A stretch of DNA of 64,000 nt from Isoetes taiwanensis (GCA_021234155.1 JAJEKV010000046.1:1416298-1480297); one strand, 5' to 3'. Shown: positions 1 through 13,230, counted from the first letter of the stretch. Numbers and translations are program-made. Notes: generated by a model not told the origin, from the letters alone.

Positions 1-1408
1 TTGCCCATTTCATCCTGCTTTTCATTTTATGCGTCTTATGGTGAAAATGCTAACGTAGGTCCTTAAATTATTTCATGAATGCTACCTAGAATTACTTTAG
101 CTAAACTAGCCCGAAGCTCATTCTAAAATTTTCTAAAGCTTATCTAAAATGTTACAAATTTTCACTCTCTTACTTTCTAGTGTTCTACTTTAAAGGGCAA
201 CGTAAAAAGAACTCCAAATAGCCAAGTTTGGACTCTTAAATTTTGTCCATGCACAGTGGGAAGATTAAAATTCAAGCATAATAAGCCGCGATGGAATGCA
301 TGATTGGGCCTCCCAAAGGGTGATTAGTGAAGGCCTGGCAAACCCCGGACAGTTCGCTGTAAGTCAGTGGCAAGTTGAATGGGTGAAGAATCCATGTTGG
401 ATGTCTTGGGATGCACGGAACCAAGCAATGCATGGAAATGTTCGGGAGACATCGACTTGCGCGGATATGTTATCAAGCAAGCATGCGTGAGCATTCCGAA
501 GGCCAGATTTAAGAAAAAAGCCCCGCCACGCTGGCAGCCCCAAGCATCGAGATAGTGGACCAACCTTCTTCAACCTTGCAAAGCTTTTTCCTCATGTTGA
601 AGTAGGACCTCTAAGTGACATTGATGGATAACGGACAACTTTAGGAAGCCATTGAATGTTGTTTACGATTGCAATCAGATTGATTGGCATGAAATTGTAG
701 GGATTTTGGTTTCAAGGTGGAGAGCATAGTGGTGCAAAATTTACCACTTAAACAAAGTGGCTAAGTACCATAAGACCGTCACATCTCACATTTCCACTCA
801 GCTAAAGATTTATCTAAAAGGGAGGTCAGTTTTGAATGTTCCACTCTGGCAAGTTGCAACCAACAGAAAATCTAGTTTGATTTGCTATTCCCCCTTCCGT
901 TCTAAGCATTCAATTTTTCCCCTTTGATTTGCTATTATTCCCCTCTCTATTCTCAAGACCCTCTCATTTCTGTGTCCCAGCCCCTGTGTGTGCGTCCCTA
1001 TGCTTTTAGATATATTAAAACCCGGCCCCATCTGGCCGGATGCAATAGAATGAAGATTGGTATGGCCGGCCACCTGTCCCCAAAAACATGTACCGCGAAC
1101 CTGAATATTAATTTCACCCTTTTTGTCTTCCGCCGGAAATTTGATCGGCCGGCTGATATTCCGGGAGCTCTTCAAAAAAGCTTGAAGGTGGTGGCAATGG
1201 TGGCGCTTTTCCTTGCTCTGCCCCACCCTAATTTTCCTTCACACATACACGACATTTGGGTCCCTTTGGAAATCATTATAACATTCATTTCTGGACGTTT
1301 CAGTCTACTTCTGATTCTTGATCGCCAGATTTCAAAGCTCAATGGGATCAGGGACATGCAATTGAAGCTGCGTTTATAACCCAGCTGTACTTTTATTAGA
1401 GGACCAAC
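1..1408 (+). promoter_or_regulatory. Upstream region of BDP1
   Basis: No gene is recognised here. The part near 900-1400 is C- and T-rich with short CCGG blocks, as in plant 5' leaders, and TATATTAAAA at 1011-1020 could be a TATA-like element about 390 bases before the BDP1 start codon. An open frame at 924-1379 has no recognisable domain and lies in the presumed promoter or leader. The first 880 bases hold only short open frames. The transcription start cannot be fixed from sequence alone. Confidence 0.35.
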
Positions 1409-4400
1409 ATGATGTCACTTGATGCTTTGGAGCTCTTAGAGCCATCTCCTGGTAAGTTCCATATGTTTTTGTTGTTGTTCTTTAGTAATTCTCAAGGATA
1501 GGCAGCTTAGTCAAAGCACTTGTTTGATGTAAATCAAGATAGCAATCTTTTGTCTCTCTTCTTTTTTGCAAAATAGGAGCAGTTTCTATTTTCAACGCAC
1601 TATTCTTGCCTAATAGTTCATTGCAAGCTAAAGTATTATTCAACAGGATGCATATAATCTTATTATGGGTGTCGTTTTTCAGTTCCTCGGGCTACATCTT
1701 TTCAGCCTAAGCTGAAGACATGTGCAAAACGAGCTCCTTCGAAGGAGATACAAGCTCCAGATCATTCTGCTATACATAGTGTAGAAGGGTTGAAAGAGTT
1801 AACCTCTAGTCAGGAATCAGGCATGCAAAATGGACATATCATCCAGACCTCAGTCATGGATGGTAAGAAAACCTCATTGAATGGCAAAAATGGGCTTGAT
1901 AATGGCATTTCAGGAAGAAGCCAGCTTAACACAACAGAGGTCAATATTTCTTCTCCTTTATGTACACAGAGAAGTCAGGATATTAACCAGGATACTAGCC
2001 CCATGTATACAACAGGAGCTTTACATACTCATACCTGTTCAAGCTCTACAAGATTGAGAGGGAACATGCTAGATGGTGAACACAGCAGTATGAATCATGT
2101 AGGTGATGATGTTTTATACTCTTTAGTTGAATATCATGAAGGTGTTCTGTATCTGGCTTTTAGTAACATAAGTAAGAAAGCACAAGTTTGTATGGTGGTC
2201 AAGTAGTCATAAATGATGGAAGACCTGAATTTTCAAATATATGCTTACCAAGGTTTATTTGTTCTAGGAATTGTCATCTCCTGTGGATTCAATGGTGGAA
2301 AATATCACCCCTGGTATTCTTCTTGACTCCCTTTTAAATGGCTGTATATCAGAAGACATACTGGCACCCAAATCTTATGAACTCGATCCTGCACAATCAG
2401 ATCGTAAATTAAGAGCTAAGGCAGCTACTCAAAAAAGAAAGAGCATCAACGGAGGTGATATTTGATGTAATATATGCTGCAAGCCCCACATGTTTATTAG
2501 TTTGTTTCTAGCAGAACATGGTGAAGATGTGACACGAAGTGATGTGGAAGGTGAAACTTCGGCAAGGGATACCAGACGAAATAAGCAGAAGCTAAAGTGT
2601 AGAACAATAAAGCGCACGAAAAGAGGTCAGGATTTGGATTTACATGGTTAGAGTTGCATAAATCTGGACTCATAAAGTTCTATTTCCTAATGTAGTGGAA
2701 AAGGTCATTGACCCTGAAACTGACCCTGCCACGTTGACGTTGAAGCAGATTATAAGGCAAGCAGAAGCAAAAGAAGCAAAGGTATGTCTCTACATAGTTT
2801 TTGTTCCATTTATAAATGTTACCAATGTCTCACGGGTTTCTTCAATGATCAGAAGCTGAAAGAGGAACGAGCAAAAGGCATGGTAATGGGAGATAAGAAG
2901 GTTTCAGAATCTTGTGAAGGAACCAACCACCGTAGAGCTGTTGAATCATCGTAAGTTTTAGGTTTGCATTTTATGTTTTCTAACTCTAATTTTCATTTAT
3001 ATGTATTAAGAAATTACATAGTTCTTGTTTGCAGAGTCTCATTTGTACCCCAAGTTCAAATTATAGATGGGCAAATTGTCATAAATCAAGCAAGTTTAAC
3101 TGTAGAAACCAGTGCCAAGGAGAACCTTGAGACGTATACCAGGGTCGAAGAACAGTCTTCAAAGCTTAATTATCATAGTTTTATGAAGAGAGGGCCTATA
3201 GAAAGATGGAGCTTGGAGGATACTGAACGGTTCTATCAGGTATTGGCACATGCATACACTATCAGCTGGAATCTATTATGCATAATTCGATACTAGAGTT
3301 TTATGGTATTTTAAGTGACGCATTGAACTGCTGTGACAGTTGGCAATTAAAGCGTTATTCTAATTTTTTCCCCCAGATAACCCTAGAGGCTCAGCAGTTC
3401 TTGTAAAATATTTTATATTTAATCTGGTTCTTTACTCGTGAGGCGAAGCTGAAGCACGTCAAAGCCCGTTTTGTCTAGTTGGATAATGCATGTAATCATA
3501 TTCACCTATGTTGGGACAAATAATTTGTTTCATTTAGTTATGTACCCTGAAGGTTATTAAAGACTGCTTGCAGCATGTGGCTTCCTGCTCCTTTTTCTGT
3601 GCACAATTGCAACGAACATCACAAAAATGTACAGTGTTTTGCTGGCACCATCAGGCTGCAATCTTATTCTGCGTTATTAACTAGTTAAGATTTATGCTTT
3701 ATTCTACCATGTCTCTGCCCAAAGTTATTATACTTAGATTGCACTTTTGACATCTATCCTTTCTTTCAAATAGATGTGATTATACATTAGCATTGATAAT
3801 AACTACCGCATTCTGTTTTAATGAAATGCACTTGTATTTCTCTCATACTTCCTGATTGTCATCCATGCTCTAACAACCTGTTGGGACTCTAGTCTTCTGT
3901 CATATGCTGGCCAGCATAGTATGTTTTTTGTCACCTTTTACTACTCGCACATCCGTGACATATAGGCACAATGAGAAAAGAAGGTGCTAAGAAAGTGGTC
4001 AAACTGATCAATGCTAAAACAGATAGGAGATTCAGGAATTGGTATACCAGATTTGTGCTTTCGGCATTAGTTTGTTGTAGAGATTGAAGGTCTCAGTTTT
4101 TTTTATTTTATGCAGGCAATTGGAGAATTTGGCACAGATTTTGGATTGATACAACGCATTTTTCCAGAACGAACACGTAATCAGGTGAAAGCTAAATATA
4201 AGAGGGAGGAGAAACATAACCCTTTACGGTTGGCAGATACATTGAAGAATAGATCCAAAGGTGGCTGCTATGTTTTATTTTTGCTCTCCATCTATTTGTT
4301 AAGAGCTCTGAAGTGTGGTTTTTCATTACAGCCTATGTCAAATATGAAGAGCTTATTAAACAGATAACAGAGGCGAAGGAAAAGAGTCCAGATTATGAGT

Positions 4401-4696
4401 TTGAATATAGAGAGTTAAATGGTGCAAAGGTGTGTTCTAGATTTGCTCCATAGTATGCTAAATTTTGCATACATCAAATATCAACTACCCAGTGGCATTT
4501 TATAATTGCCATCAACTTGTCATTCCCTCCTTTTCTACGCACCTGGGGTGTGGAATGCTTGACTATTTACTAGTTCTATAATATGTTGCAGGACCTTGAA
4601 GATGGTTATCCCCAGGAAACTGAAGATGGGTACCAGCCCATTGAAGAGTTTGGTGTACTGCATAACGAAATTAAAGATGACAGCCTCTACCTCTGA
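1409..4696 (+). CDS. BDP1: TFIIIB component B'' (Bdp1), complete 10-exon gene
   Basis: Bdp1 is the SANT-domain subunit of TFIIIB; with TBP and Brf1 it recruits RNA polymerase III to tRNA, 5S and U6 genes in the nucleus. Exons read from the sequence: 1409-1451, 1683 to about 2194, 2268-2454, 2515-2625, 2696-2781, 2853-2950, 3035-3239, 4116-4260, 4332 to about 4430, and 4592-4696. All introns are GT-AG and phases agree, giving about 530 residues. The start is a double ATG before MSLDALELLEPSP. The SANT domain spans exons 7-8 at roughly residues 400-455, with RWSLEDTERFYQ, then GTDFGLIQRIFPERTR and VKAKYKREEKHNP, the family signature. Just before it, VPQVQIIDGQIVINQASLTV matches the conserved Bdp1 stretch ahead of SANT. 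A Lys/Glu-rich helix lies in exons 4-6. The exon 2 donor is the least certain junction; 2194 keeps the frame. It is shorter than animal Bdp1 and has no long C-terminal repeats. Confidence 0.93.
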
Positions 4697-6141
4697 GACT
4701 TAAGAAGAATCTGCGTTGTGTTCAATGTGTGAAAGCTTTTGCTTGGTCTGTTTATATTAACTATGAATTCTCTGCTTTGTTGGGTGGGTGGGAATTAGGT
4801 CCATTGTTAGATATTATTGCCCACATTCGGTGGGCGTTCAATGTGATTGTTCACAAATAGTGGTGTGATTAATGTGTTGTCTAATTATGTTAGACCATGT
4901 AAAAGATGGCCAATATGTCTTGTATAATTTTAAAGCATTTTGTTTATGAGTTTGGAGAACGACTATTATTTCAGTAGTTGCTATGGCCATGAACCTTGAT
5001 TCCAAATTCAAGACTGCTAAATAGAGTAGAATATCATAAAATACAAATATTATTACCAAGACATTGAGCCTAGAGTAGATAGAGCAATTGGCAGTCTATA
5101 GATTAAAAGTAACATTGCTTGCAGATCACGTCCTAAGCTTGTGCTTCATTAGAACAAAGATATAGGCATCTATATTATCATCACCTTGAGCATACACCAC
5201 AAAGGTTGCTGGTGAGGCAGCCAATCAAAGCTCTGGCCTTGTTTGACTTGAGAATCAGACCCAATCAGAGGGAGGGAGGAGGGAGAGGAGGGAGGAGGAG
5301 AAGCACTGGCCACACATGTGAGTCGAGAGATAAAACGAGAGATGGGAGATGACAAGAGATAGGGGAAGAGACAAATTTTTTACTCTCCCCCTGAGAGACG
5401 AATTGCCTTAACAACCGGAGATCTGCGCAACTGATTGAAAATGAATCTGAAAGGTCTGCGTACTGGCTGAAAGGGATTTGAAAGGTCTGTGGCAACTATT
5501 TTCAGCTAGAAACAAGGTTGAATCGGATCGAACAAGGTTTGAAAAGGGTTGAACGCACCAGAGGATTTGAACTTGAACAGGGTTTCCACTTGAATACGGT
5601 TGTAAACAGGGCTTTGAACAAAAATCGGCTTGACAGGAGTTTGAAAAGAGATTAAACATGCCAGGGGTTACATCTGCCTAAATAGGGGTTTCTATGCATC
5701 AGGGACCTCAGATCGAGTTGAAATGGGTTTTAAAGATAGTTCTTTTCAAAAATTGGTTAAAATCACGATCTTTTACTCAGGACTGTTACCCTATGAATTT
5801 GAAGCAAAATTTAGGCTATGGCTACTCCGGAACCTGCACTACCGTTACTTCCCATTCTAATTAAAACAACACAATCGTTAAAACAAAACAAAAAAATCAT
5901 CATATGCCCATTCATTTCTTCCCATTAGGCCGATTCTTCTAGAAAGAGATGTTGCTAATTCTTCTAAGAACAGAGCATGGAAAAACAAGGTTAACAATCC
6001 GGCGTAAAAAGAATCCGGCATAAAAACTTTTTTTTTGCTTAACGAGAGATTATTATCTCTCATTGTCTCTCGTACTATATCGTATAAAAGTTATCTCTCG
6101 TCGAATAGCACGAGAGATAAAAAAAAATTGGAGCATGTGGC

Positions 6142-6144
<3 letters not shown>
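4697..6144. other. Intergenic region after BDP1
   Basis: I see no gene. Purine-rich GA/GGA runs lie near 5268-5300. Loosely repeated TTTGAA and GGTTTGAA words occur between 5440 and 5660. Short open frames have no recognisable domain and no credible splice sites. The BDP1 3' UTR must lie in the first part, but no clear AATAAA signal is visible. Confidence 0.4.

Positions 6145-6236
<92 letters not shown>
6145..6236 (+). repeat. (AG)46 microsatellite
   Basis: Uninterrupted AG dinucleotides. On the minus strand this is (CT)n and directly follows the 3' end of LINE copy A, so it is probably that element's tail or its target site. The open frames through it are pure dipeptide artefacts. Confidence 0.98.
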
Positions 6237-6238
<2 letters not shown>

Positions 6239-6272
6239 GAATGAGTAAATGTTTATTAATCGTATACATGTG

Positions 6273-6285
6273 AGACCATCGGTCT
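6273..6285 (-). other. 3' terminal hairpin of LINE copy A
   Basis: AGACC-ATC-GGTCT on the plus strand: a perfect 5-bp stem with a 3-base loop about 37 bases before the dinucleotide tail. The same position in LINE copies B, C and D also carries a hairpin. Confidence 0.7.
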
Positions 6286-7669
6286 GAGGCGTTCACACTA
6301 CTCACATTCAAAGTTATAAAATATCATCCCTAATGCATCCTCGGACGAGGTGCATTAGCCTCTTCCTAGATTTCTCATCTACAAGGTCTTTGTCATCGGC
6401 TTCTTTAAGCAAATATCTCTGCTTGAGGCCTCCACAAGGAATCTACCCATCAGTGGCGGCAATATTAAGAATTCTATGATGTAGTTGAAGAAATCCCAGT
6501 ACTTCTAATGTTAGCATATGCATACTTAGCGTGAAAGAATTACATGAGGGTTCATCCTCTGCCTCCTTGACCTCACCTGACTTGCATACTCTTGCTTCAG
6601 TAGTATATTTACATCTTCCTACCACCTCACTCCAAGTCTATAGGAGGCGGGCGTTACTGTGGTGGCCTGCCTCATTTACATGGGCAACCCCTCCTTCAAA
6701 TCACACGATGCCTCCTGCCCAGGTTGGGTTCATCATCCTTCTATAAAATTCTTTTTATACGGAATACTCCACAACCACATGGGAACTTGCTCTCGAACCC
6801 ATTCTCTAAGCCTACATCTGACATTTGGCGCATTTATATCCAAACCTTATGCATCCCACAAGATTTTATGTCGACGCCACCCTTTCTTTACTTGCCTCAA
6901 TACTAAGCATGGCAAGCTATCAACTTCCATCTCCAAATTGCTTTGCATATGTACAACAATGTTCTAAGCAATGCTTCTACCTCCCGAGGAAGCATCCCAC
7001 ATTCGACCAATAACATATCATAGTTATACGCATTTTGGCCTTTCGCTCTGTGTGGAAAAAACTATTACAGATCTTCTTTTTCCACATCTACGTGGCTTGT
7101 TGAACTTCACATCCGTATAGCTGTGATTGCACAAGGAGCTATACAACATTTTTTATCTTTGAAATTCCATATTTCCAGCATTATTACACCTTCTACATGT
7201 GCAAACAATGCTTTTCAAAGCCACCTTATTTTCGTTGCTCTCTTTTGATTCAGTGAAAGCTTTTATCAGCAATCATTAGAGATATTTATACACACTTGCA
7301 ATTTCTATAGTTTTCACCTTTATATGCCATGCAGTGATCCACTTTATTAGCCCCAAATATGATGATTCTCGTTTTATTCATATTCACTACAATACCTTTT
7401 ACTCACCAAAATTTTTTAGAGCATATAAGTGTCTCTGCATTCCTTCAACATTCTGGACAATATCACAATATCATACGCATATAACGGGTAATATAATAAG
7501 TAGTTACGCCGAGTTCCTGATGATTCTATCATTTTTCTAATGAATATAGTTCAACAAAAACCTTGTGACCAAAATAGTCCTTCAATCCTTCCTTCTGAGT
7601 CTTCCAATTTGCCTCTCAAATCCTCTCATTTCCATCAATCGTGATCATCCTTATGATTTCCAGTGCTTT

Positions 7670-8003
7670 TTGAAGATCATGGTTGGTATTTTTGTTTAGC
7701 ACTAGAATTTGAAAGGCGGAGAATTGAAGACTTCATCTTTGGAGGGTATGCAGGGGAATCGGAGGCAACTTCTTAATTCACTTTGGATCTTACGAGATCT
7801 GATTGAGATATTGTTGAAACATTGTCATTATTACTATCACTATCTTCATACTATTATTATTGTTTCTCTTTAATGCTCAATATGAGTGTAAATTTTCTCC
7901 TTGCCATGCTTTTTGGTGGTTGCTTAGGCTGGATTGTATGGCTTTATCTAGTTAATGAAAAATCTACCCCTTACTCTAAAAAAAAAAAAAAAAAAAAAAA
8001 AAA
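7670..8003 (+). mobile_element. 5'-truncated retroelement 3' end with poly(A), inserted in LINE A
   Basis: A plus-strand segment ending in a run of more than 20 A at about 7979-8003. It interrupts the minus-strand LINE A, whose YADD-like region lies on one side and whose NYRM region lies on the other, about 500 bases further apart than in copy C. The sequence before the tail looks like a LINE 3' UTR. No coding domain remains and I could not find a clear target duplication. The left limit is approximate. Confidence 0.5.
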
Positions 8004-10755
8004 TCCACTCGAGAGGCGGCACCTTCTCCTCAATTCTAGCTATCCATTCCTACAACTCCATCTATAAATAGACCAAAATAAAATGAGGACAATGGGCAAC
8101 AACAACTTTACTCCAATATTGCTATCACTAAATAAATTTTTCAAAAAAGGAAGCGATAGTGCACCCTTACCTTATGTTATAACGTTTTGTTGCTAATTGA
8201 TATTCATAGGGACTCAGAAAACGTCATCTTGTTTGCCCGATTACTCCTTGCACCTCATCGAAGCCTTAGTGAATTTAACAAATAATGCAAACATGCATTT
8301 TCTTACCTATAATGATCCATCAATGCTCTGAAGGTAACGGATGATACATAGTGGATTTTTTGCGTGGCGGAAAGCCAACGGCCTTAGCTCGTGCCTTATA
8401 TTCTCGACCCAGCCACTAATTTTAGTATCAAGCATGGTAGCAAAAAGCTTGAATATAAAATTTGCTAATCATTATCATTCTATAATTGTTTGGATCGGAT
8501 ACGTCCCTTTGTCTGATGGAGACTCTATTTATACGCCATGATTGCGGAAATCCTTCATGCAATGATGCATTGAAACATGGACCAACACATTAACCACGGA
8601 GGAGCTTGCCCATTTAAACATTTTCTTTATTAGCCCCAGGCTTTTGTATCATCTACATAGAGGTGCAATGATACAATATTCTTTCATTTGCTCAAATCAT
8701 AAATATTCCCATCATTTTGTATTTTCAAATCCTGTTCTTGCAAAATGATTTATACATAAGTACCATTCTCTTGGTAGTGACTCGGCCCATACTCTGACCA
8801 CAATGATTTCGGACCATATCCTTACCTGTGAATATCAGGAGCTTGTTTCATATAAGCTCCTCCTCGAGGTAGCATTTAAAATGTTGTTTTTACATCCATA
8901 TGGCTCTAAGTTCATAGCATTGTGCATAGCTAGCAAAATTCTAATACTTGTAAGTTTTCACTATAGGAGTAGGTTTCATGCTAATCCCTTCCTTTTTGTG
9001 TATATCCTTGAGCAACCAATCTTGCTTTAAATTCTTACTTCCTTCGAGTTCAATTAATTTTATACAACCATTTACTTCAATTGTAATACATACCGCCAGT
9101 TGGCTTCAAGCTCATAAGTTTGGTTACAGAAAGGATTTGACTCATCATTCATGGCATCTATCACTTTTCCTTGTCATTACTTTGTTGTACTTCACTCAAA
9201 GCTTTGGGAATAACTTCATCTTCTAAAATGGCCCATAATTTGTTCATGCTCAAGGTGACCTCTGTTCTACTTCTCCCTAATTCATTTCTACCATACCAAT
9301 TTCCCTTCTTCTATAGCTTTGCTTCCTATTAATCTTTACTTTGTCTTCCTTTTTTTTTTTCCTACGCACATGATAATATTAATCCTTGTTGTTGTTCCTC
9401 GGTGGAATGTTTGTCATCTGGAACCTCAATTTCGGTGGACTCGAATTTAGATTTTCTTCTTCATTATCATCTTGTGTCATCTATTTCAAACTTAAGCACA
9501 TACGGTTTTGGTGTGAGTTTTGATTCCTTTCTTATACTGTCTTTATATAGAATGAATTCATTAGACAACACATCCACACTGACTATAGCGGAGTTAGTCG
9601 AGAATATACACTCTATATCCTTTGGATTCCTCATCATATCCTAAAGTCCTATTTCAGCCTTGTCATCTAACTTTTCCTTAACGTTTGGAACATGAGTATA
9701 TACCATGACCAAATGCTTTTAATCTTTCATAGTTTATCCTTTTTATTGGGATTCCCACATCTGGAATATTACCCTTTAAATTTGGTTGATGGCATCATAT
9801 TTTAATATTAGAGATGGAGTTTCCAATGCTTCTTCCCAAAGTTTATTAGGTAGACCACTTCTCTTTATCATAGCTGCTTGCATCCATTATGGTTCTATTC
9901 TTTCTCCCGGAAATGCCCAGATTGCGGTGGGGGAGAATATCTGCCAGTTAAATTTGCCTTCTAATTCCATGAGCTATAAAATTGTTTAAATTGTAGCAAG
10001 GTATTCACCTCCTCTACTCAGGACCTATTACATTTGAATTTGGGCTGGTTTCCCTCTCCATTTGCGCCACATATTGTTTAAATGCACTCCAATGCTTGAG
10101 ATTTCTTTGCTAAGCGGTATGTCTTGCATTTCTGCTATGGTCATCTGTGAATGTTATAAAGTATCTTTTATTGGTTCTACTTTTGCACATTTAAAGGACC
10201 ACATAAGTGGAGTGCACTAATTCGAACTTCTTGGCTCTATTTTCACTTTTGGGAAATGGCGGCTGTTTCTTAATTTTCCTAAAGCACATCCTTCACAGGC
10301 CATACTTATGTTTCTTCTTTGTCATGATAATTTATGTGGCCTTGCTTCAATAAAGATTTCAAATTTTTGTAATTTGTATGTGCCCGATATACATGCCATA
10401 GATCATGATATCTTCTTATGTGCATTTATCTTGTGATACCATCACATTGTCCATTTCAAACAAGTTTCCAAACCTTTTAACGTAAACTTCAATTCATTCT
10501 TCATATATACATTACATTTGTCTCCTTCAAAACTACTTGATAAACCCAAATCACATAATTGGTAGCCGAGAAATTAGTTTTTATTATTCTTTGGCACACA
10601 AAGCATCTTCTATGTTCACAACTTATTTCCCTTGAGATCTTCTATTTGCCAAAAGTCTCTTCCTTTAACTTCTTGAGATTATTTACCATCTGTCTTCCTC
10701 CTCGACAACCTTTTTGAAGTAATTTCTTGTTCTTGAGCAACTTGTATGATGTTTT

Positions 10756-10977
10756 TCATACTCTAAAGCCTCTCCCTCTTCCAAATACGCACTCTACTGG
10801 GCTCTTCTCTTCCTCTTGACTTGCCAGAATTCTTGGGGTTGGACACTTTGATGCTACATGACCTCCTCCACATGTATAACAATTAAACTCCCTCTTAAGT
10901 CTAGACCTCATTTTATAATGCCCTAACTCATGGCGGTTATAACACACAACCTTTTCTTTCCTTTTGACAACCAACAT
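10756..10977 (-). pseudogene. copia gag zinc-knuckle fragment
   Basis: A 73-residue open stretch of copia nucleocapsid. One complete knuckle, CYTCGGGHVASKC, is preceded by a second, eroded one, CYNRHELGHYKMR, where two cysteine positions have become arginine. Such domains bind element RNA during packaging. It lies about 650 bases after the primer binding site, as expected for the C-terminal part of gag. It is only a fragment. Confidence 0.72.
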
Positions 10978-11624
10978 GGAGTTTCCTCATTACGGCTTTG
11001 CCTTAAAAATTTCTTTTGTTCCCCATTCGGTTCTTAAATATTCAGCTTCTTCTGGATCTCATAGGTTCTTATAAGCAGTACAAAGGTCTCATTTCACCTA
11101 TAGCTCTGGATATTTGCAAGACACAGCTTCTTCTGGGAAATTCTGACTCAGGCCCATTCGGGTCCACAATTAAGTTATCAAATTTGTTGAAGAATTCTCA
11201 CATCTTCATCCTCTCAATTTCAAACCTCTTAATTCATTTTTCAAGCAATCTATTTGAAGGTTTTCCTCATCAATATTTCAATAAATACTTCCACCTCTAG
11301 GTCAGAAGATCTAAGCTTAAGGCCAGTTGGGGGACTTACCTTACATGATATAATCCCCTTGAGCTACTTTGGCCTTGGCTTGCGAGAGATTTCCCTCCAC
11401 TAAGTCACTAACTCCTCCTCTGTTACACTGCATTACACCATGAATCGATCTGGTGAGAATTCACTGCTCCAGCCTTGTGACAGTCCCATTTGGATCCACG
11501 GATCTCGAGTCTTTACCTCTAATACACTGTTGATAGCATCCTTCCAAACACACACAGGACAGGCCACCTTGTACACATCAATAGTGTTCAGCAAACTTGC
11601 AGCAAATCTACTAGACATCTTGTA

Positions 11625-11636
11625 GCTCTGATACCA
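11625..11636 (-). other. Primer binding site (tRNA-iMet) of the copia element
   Basis: The minus strand reads TGGTATCAGAGC, complementary to the 3' end of plant initiator-methionine tRNA, the usual copia primer. It is followed within about 10 bases by an ATG that opens gag. The LTR end (CA on the minus strand) lies one base before it, at 11638. Confidence 0.85.
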
Positions 11637-11637
11637 C

Positions 11638-12240
11638 TGAAGAGGATTAATTGATTTAATAAACTTGACCAATCACATTCAACAATGCCTAGTAAGATTT
11701 TCTAGCCTTGAATCAACCTTGCATATCAAGTCAATATATTTTACAAACTTCAAGAACATGATCTAATAGGAAAGCCACAATTTGGTCACTCATTTCCTAT
11801 AGATCGATTATATCATATCATGTCCTTATGACTATAAGAGTTTTTTAAGATAACATAATCATTAAACTCTGCTATAATAATTTCTTTGTAGCAAAGGTTC
11901 GTAGTTCGGGGCATTGACCGAACCTTTAACGTAGCCTATTTTGATCAAACCCGACGTGAATCTTCCCTTATTCACCTACGTATGACATCTAATGCTCATG
12001 CCCCTCTATATACAAGTTCGTCTAGTCATCTTTCAGAATAGCCGTGGTTTAGAGAAATAAACTTTCCATGTCGAGGCGGCTTCATCTCTCATTTATCCAC
12101 GAGCGTGCAGCCATATTAAGTTCGTTGAACCATTGCAATCTTTATAATATTATTTCATTCAATATCTAATAGTTAGCAATAAGGTCTTCATGCACATGAG
12201 CTTGAACAACCCCTATTCATGAACATTATTTAAAGCTTTT
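11638..12240 (-). repeat. Putative 5' LTR of the copia element
   Basis: The inner end is fixed by the primer site: on the minus strand the LTR ends in CTTCA one base before TGGTATC. A TATATA box near 12004 on the minus strand would be its promoter. The outer end is a guess because no second LTR copy is available for comparison. Confidence 0.45.
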
Positions 12241-13070
12241 GCACTTGCTCAACTATGAATTCTGAGTTGGCCCCAAATTACGAGACTTATATGCTTTACA
12301 AGTACACTTTCTGAGCGGATATTTGCGGCACCATTGCCACAATACCAAATTGAGTCCCTTTGCACATATTTTAACAAATGATATCCTTGCGGTTTTAGGC
12401 CAATAAATTTATCTGCGGATACGATTCCATCCACTAGTAACCCGGTTCCGGGTCATCAACATTCCATCCGAATAGGGATCTCCATTTGGGCTACTAACCA
12501 TTTGCTTGCTTGTTGCTATCGACCATTAAAATGGCCAAATGTGATATATTTCCAGCATTAGCTCTATTATGTTCCTTTCCAAATGAAAAGGGATACGTCT
12601 CTATCAAGGTTCTGCATCCCATAGTTAAGCTGATTCTTAGCATGAAATAGCAATTTGCAACATATGTCTTCCCTCTCTTACGGTAACTCAGTCCAAATAT
12701 ATTGTTTAGGGCCTTGTGTAATAGCGGCAATGTTTGCGAGAAACTCATTAGGGAACATAACATGTAATGCCTCCAAATCCCACGAGTCTCCATCCTTTTA
12801 TATTCCAAGCGAGAATAGATACAAAGTAAATCCTACAATGTCAAGCCCAGTCCTTTTCCTCATGCTCTCCACATCTCTAAGAAAAAAAATAACATCAAAT
12901 CTGCGGATATCATCCATAGTAGAAACCTTAGTACCTCGGCTCATCCAATGCACGGGACTTATCTTAACTAATTTGGGGAGGTTTTCGCGAAATCCTATTA
13001 GCTTTTGATATTTTTTGATCTACGAGGAAACGACTATTCATAAATGAACCTAAAATTTAATGTGTAAAGC
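12241..13070. other. Unassigned region
   Basis: Open frames of about 60-117 codons exist on both strands (minus 12494-12808, plus 12655-13008), but I recognise no domain. Minus-strand frames look slightly protein-like in composition, so an eroded gene or transposon is possible. I make no functional call. Confidence 0.3.
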
Positions 13071-13170
13071 TGATTTAATTCCATCTTCTTAGTATATCCT
13101 TCCTAATTTGAACCTAAATTAGGTATCTGTTGATTTAATTCCATCTTTTTCGTATATCCTTCCTAATTTG
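13071..13170 (+). repeat. 60-bp-period direct repeat
   Basis: A segment beginning TGATTTAATTCCATCTT recurs after exactly 60 bases, from 13071 and from 13131. Each copy is about 40 bases with only a few differences. It lies just before the hexokinase pseudogene. Confidence 0.85.
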
Positions 13171-13230
13171 GTCTATATTTCTTTTCGGTAAGCAAGCCAA
13201 TTCTGAGCACTAGCGTCCATCTTTAGCGAT

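Larger units (their letters stand above)
6237..8540 (-). mobile_element. LINE copy A, jockey-like RT lineage, decayed and interrupted
   Basis: Minus-strand non-LTR retrotransposon remnant of the same lineage as the better copy at 45520-48087. Matching pieces in order on the minus strand: a DPNNYRMIM motif near 8500 (DPSNYRMIM in copy C); an eroded polymerase box near 7450-7490 where YADDIVL has become YVDIVIL-like sequence, followed by a remnant of the conserved region after it; and a C-terminal stretch near 6430-6570 resembling the FFNLPATCVASFLMDM region of copy C. The element ends with a hairpin at 6273-6285 and then (CT)n. Many frameshifts and stops make it non-functional. A foreign poly(A)-ended fragment at about 7670-8003 splits it. 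The 5' limit is uncertain because the copia remnant begins nearby. Confidence 0.72.
8600..12240 (-). mobile_element. Ty1/copia retrotransposon, decayed, minus strand
   Basis: Read on the minus strand the order is: presumed 5' LTR (about 12240 to 11638, with a TATATAGAGG box near 12004), tRNA-iMet primer site (11625-11636), gag start, zinc-knuckle region (10756-10977), pre-integrase region with LWH..R.HTNYKNLKSLLKQG and CEGCALGK-like sequence (about 10240-10450), and an integrase stretch near 9800-9930 corresponding to the conserved N-R-I-M block. This order is typical of Ty1/copia. Stops and frameshifts break every domain. I found no matching 3' LTR, so that end was probably lost when LINEs entered. 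Limits are approximate. Confidence 0.68.

Noticed and set aside
924-1379. 151-codon plus-strand open frame just before BDP1
   Set aside because: It has no domain or splice evidence and lies in the presumed promoter/leader; an upstream ORF role cannot be shown.
6035-6311. Open frames encoding Arg-Glu or Leu-Ser repeats
   Set aside because: They are only the (AG)n microsatellite read in six frames; the same applies at 45295-45530 and 48044-48460.
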